NCBI GenBank assembly: GCA_910584325.1
Contig: CAJTZH010000099.1
Location: 1,304-8,734 of the forward strand
Direction of reading: 5' to 3'
DNA from: an uncultured Lachnospiraceae bacterium
Lineage (GTDB): Bacteria > Bacillota > Clostridia > Lachnospirales > Lachnospiraceae
DNA length: 7,431 bases
The notes beneath the pieces were generated by a model. It was given only the letters and a program-made list of their open reading frames with translations. It was not told the DNA's origin and made no database searches. The position numbers and the translations under genes are program-made. Positions 6,135 through 7,431 of this stretch are shown here, one piece after another (the stretch's first letter is position 1; every line of letters begins with the position of its first letter).

Positions 6135-6497
6135 ATGGCAAAAAATATTTTAGTGTGTGATGACGCCGCATTTATGAGAATGATGATTAAGGACATTTTA
6201 ACCAAGAATGGTTATAATGTGGCAGGTGAAGCTGAGAATGGTCTTAAGGCAGTCGAGAAGTATGCAGAATTAAAGCCGGACCTTGTACTGATGGATATTA
6301 CCATGCCGGAGATGGATGGTATACAGGCTCTTAAGAAGATTAAAGAATCGGATGCGTCCGCGGCTATTATTATGTGCTCGGCTATGGGTCAGCAGGCAAT
6401 GGTTATTGAGTCGATTCAGTCGGGAGCGAAGGATTTTATTGTAAAACCGTTTCAGGCAGACAGAGTTCTGGAGGCCGTAAAGAAAGTCGTCGGCTAA
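6135..6497 (+). CDS. cheY: Chemotaxis response regulator CheY
   Basis: CheY is the single-domain response regulator that is phosphorylated by CheA and binds the switch to change rotation. The 120 residues are one receiver domain with no output domain. The acidic pocket is Asp9/Asp10 (LVCDDAAFMRMMI), the phosphorylation site Asp54 (LVLMDITMPEMDG), the switch hydroxyl residue Ser82 (IIMCSAMGQ) and Lys104 (KDFIVKPF). The sequence is of the Firmicute/Thermotoga CheY type (SAMGQQAMVIESIQSGAKDF). AGGAGA (6121-6126) ends 8 bases before the ATG. Its place directly after fliM and fliY, and 1 base before fliO, is the standard position of the main chemotaxis CheY in the fla/che operon and argues against an unrelated response regulator. 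Confidence 0.96.
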   Translation: MAKNILVCDDAAFMRMMIKDILTKNGYNVAGEAENGLKAVEKYAELKPDLVLMDITMPEMDGIQALKKIKESDASAAIIMCSAMGQQAMVIESIQSGAKDFIVKPFQADRVLEAVKKVVG

Positions 6498-6498
6498 G

Positions 6499-6885
6499 AT
6501 GATTTTGTTAGCACCGGATTATGGTATTGTGAGTTCTGTTTCGCAATTGCTTACAGTATTACTTATATTTATTTTCGTTTTGGTTCTTACATATTGGACT
6601 ACCCGTCTGGCGGGCAATTATAAGAAACAACAGATGTCGGGTAAGAACATACAAGTAATGGAAACAGTTAGTATATCTGCATCAAAGTATTTACAGATTA
6701 TCAAGGTCGGCAGTAAATACTTTGTGATTGGGGTATCAAAGGACACCATTACTTATTTGTGTGAGATAAACGAAGAAGAGTTGGATTTTTCAAACAACAA
6801 TGGAGCAGGAGACAGCTTCAAAAGTATTTTGGAAAAGCTTAAGAAAAGCGGACAGGTGAATGGCAGTGAAGAAGAAAATTCTTAA
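6499..6885 (+). CDS. fliO: Flagellar biosynthesis protein FliO (FliZ in Bacillus naming)
   Basis: FliO is a small membrane protein that helps assemble the FliP ring of the flagellar type III export gate. The 128 residues have a short N-terminal segment, one membrane helix (about 14-33; SQLLTVLLIFIFVLVLTYW), basic residues after it (KNYKK-like 36-43) and a small cytoplasmic domain with IQVMETVSISASKYLQIIKV (51-70), then GSKYFVIGVSKDTITYL. This is the conserved FliO core. The tail (about 97-128) is polar and acidic. The ATG comes 1 base after the cheY stop and has no clear ribosome site at the proper distance; GGAGG at 6470-6474 is about 24 bases upstream. Translation probably depends on coupling with cheY. 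A later GTG start at 6529 is possible but would shorten the N-terminus. The end overlaps fliP. Confidence 0.88.
   Translation: MILLAPDYGIVSSVSQLLTVLLIFIFVLVLTYWTTRLAGNYKKQQMSGKNIQVMETVSISASKYLQIIKVGSKYFVIGVSKDTITYLCEINEEELDFSNNNGAGDSFKSILEKLKKSGQVNGSEEENS
6854..6859 (+). promoter_or_regulatory. Ribosome binding site deciding the fliP start
   Basis: AGGTGA lies within the end of fliO. It touches the ATG at 6860, leaving no spacer, but lies 6 bases before the in-frame GTG at 6866, a normal distance. This favours GTG as the true start of fliP, with the ATG as the alternative that adds two residues (MA). Confidence 0.6.
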
Positions 6886-7431
6886 AATATTTCTGATGTT
6901 GTGTGTTATTGCAGCCGTGTCCGGTATTTGTAAACAGCGTGTTTATGCTTCCGGAATTATGGATGCGGTAACTATGGAAGAACCTACCGAAGAAGATGAA
7001 GACGGTGATACCGAAGATTCAAGAAATTTGATCAGTATCGGCATTGCGGCCGGTGACGGTTCTGATTTGGCAAGCGTTTTGCAGATGCTGCTTGTTTTGA
7101 CGGTTATATCGCTTGCACCGTCTATTCTGGTGATGCTGACCTCATTTACGAGGATAATTATTGTATTGCATTTTATCAGAACGGCGATGGGTACGCAGAC
7201 AGTTCCGCCAAATCAGATTATGACGGGACTGGCATTGTTTTTAACGATATTTATTATGGCGCCGACGTTTCAGGAGATAAATGAGGTGGCGCTTCAGCCG
7301 TTATCAAATAACGAAATCAGTGCCGAGGAGGCATTTGAGCGGGGAGTGGTTCCTCTCAGAACCTTTATGTTAAATCAGACGCCTGACAAGGATTTAAGGA
7401 CATTTGTGGGACTTGCGGGAATGGAAGATGA
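6866..7431 (+). CDS. fliP: Flagellar export gate protein FliP (3'-partial)
   Basis: FliP forms, with FliQ and FliR, the membrane channel of the flagellar type III export gate. The frame is open from 6866 to the window end (188 complete codons plus 2 bases), so the gene is cut on the right. The GTG start gives MKKKILKIFLMLCVIAAVSG, a clear cleavable signal peptide with a likely cut after VYA (residue 28); FliP is one of the few flagellar proteins with one. An acidic stretch follows (38-51, EEPTEEDEDGDTED). The family core is plain: LLVLTVISLAPSILVMLTSF (75-94), then TRIIIVLHFIRTAMGTQTVP (95-114), PNQIMTGLALFLTIFIMAP (115-133) and INEVALQPL (138-146), and LRTFMLNQTPDKDLRTF (164-180). The start overlaps the last 20 bases of fliO, so the two are translationally coupled. 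The start could instead be ATG 6860. Confidence 0.95.
   Translation, partial: MKKKILKIFLMLCVIAAVSGICKQRVYASGIMDAVTMEEPTEEDEDGDTEDSRNLISIGIAAGDGSDLASVLQMLLVLTVISLAPSILVMLTSFTRIIIVLHFIRTAMGTQTVPPNQIMTGLALFLTIFIMAPTFQEINEVALQPLSNNEISAEEAFERGVVPLRTFMLNQTPDKDLRTFVGLAGMED

Noticed and set aside
1..7431. A previously undescribed multi-gene system, mobile element, CRISPR array or RNA gene
   Set aside because: Every gene belongs to a known flagellar or chemotaxis family in a known order; no transposase, integrase, spaced direct-repeat array, tRNA or rRNA pattern was seen.

Overview
The window is a co-oriented stretch of a flagellar/chemotaxis (fla/che-type) operon from a Gram-positive anaerobe. The best guess is a motile Lachnospiraceae-type Clostridium (Roseburia, Agathobacter, Butyrivibrio and similar genera). 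The evidence is the gene order, strong AGGAGG-type ribosome binding sites, the presence of FliY (the Firmicute-type switch protein with CheC-like domains) and FlbD, and a moderately AT-rich composition. The genus is an inference. All ten genes lie on the + strand, and I saw no credible gene on the - strand.

Layout: (1) 1-1333, the 3' part of flgE (hook protein), cut at its 5' end by the window edge. (2) 1334-1474, a 141-base gap with a strong hairpin plus T-tract terminator, then a likely sigma-A promoter whose -35 box lies in the terminator's T-tract, then a small dyad. (3) 1475-3830, flbD-motA-motB-fliL: a small torque/swarming-associated protein, the two stator subunits, and the stator-associated basal-body protein FliL. 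(4) 3867-6032, fliM and fliY, the switch/C-ring proteins. FliY carries two intact CheC-type phosphatase motifs and a long Pro/Gln/Met-rich linker. (5) 6033-6134, a 102-base AT-rich gap with a perfect TATAAT box and short dyads. (6) 6135-7431, cheY, fliO and the 5' part of fliP. The fliP fragment runs off the right edge and its start overlaps the end of fliO.

How the genes work together: MotA/MotB form the ion-driven stator. Their sequences look more like the sodium-type PomAB/MotPS group than the E. coli proton type. FliL is expected to sit around the stator, and FlbD/SwrD is known in Bacillus to raise motor power. FliM and FliY form the rotor switch that receives phosphorylated CheY, and FliY probably dephosphorylates it. 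FliO and FliP belong to the flagellar type III export gate. The order flgE-flbD-[motA-motB]-fliL-fliM-fliY-cheY-fliO-fliP matches the Bacillus fla/che order, with motAB placed between flbD and fliL.

I found no mobile element, CRISPR array, RNA gene or unknown multi-gene system. The points worth a second look are regulatory (terminator/promoter overlap, promoter-flanking dyads) and details of individual proteins (stator ion type, FliY linker, MotB and FliP variations).
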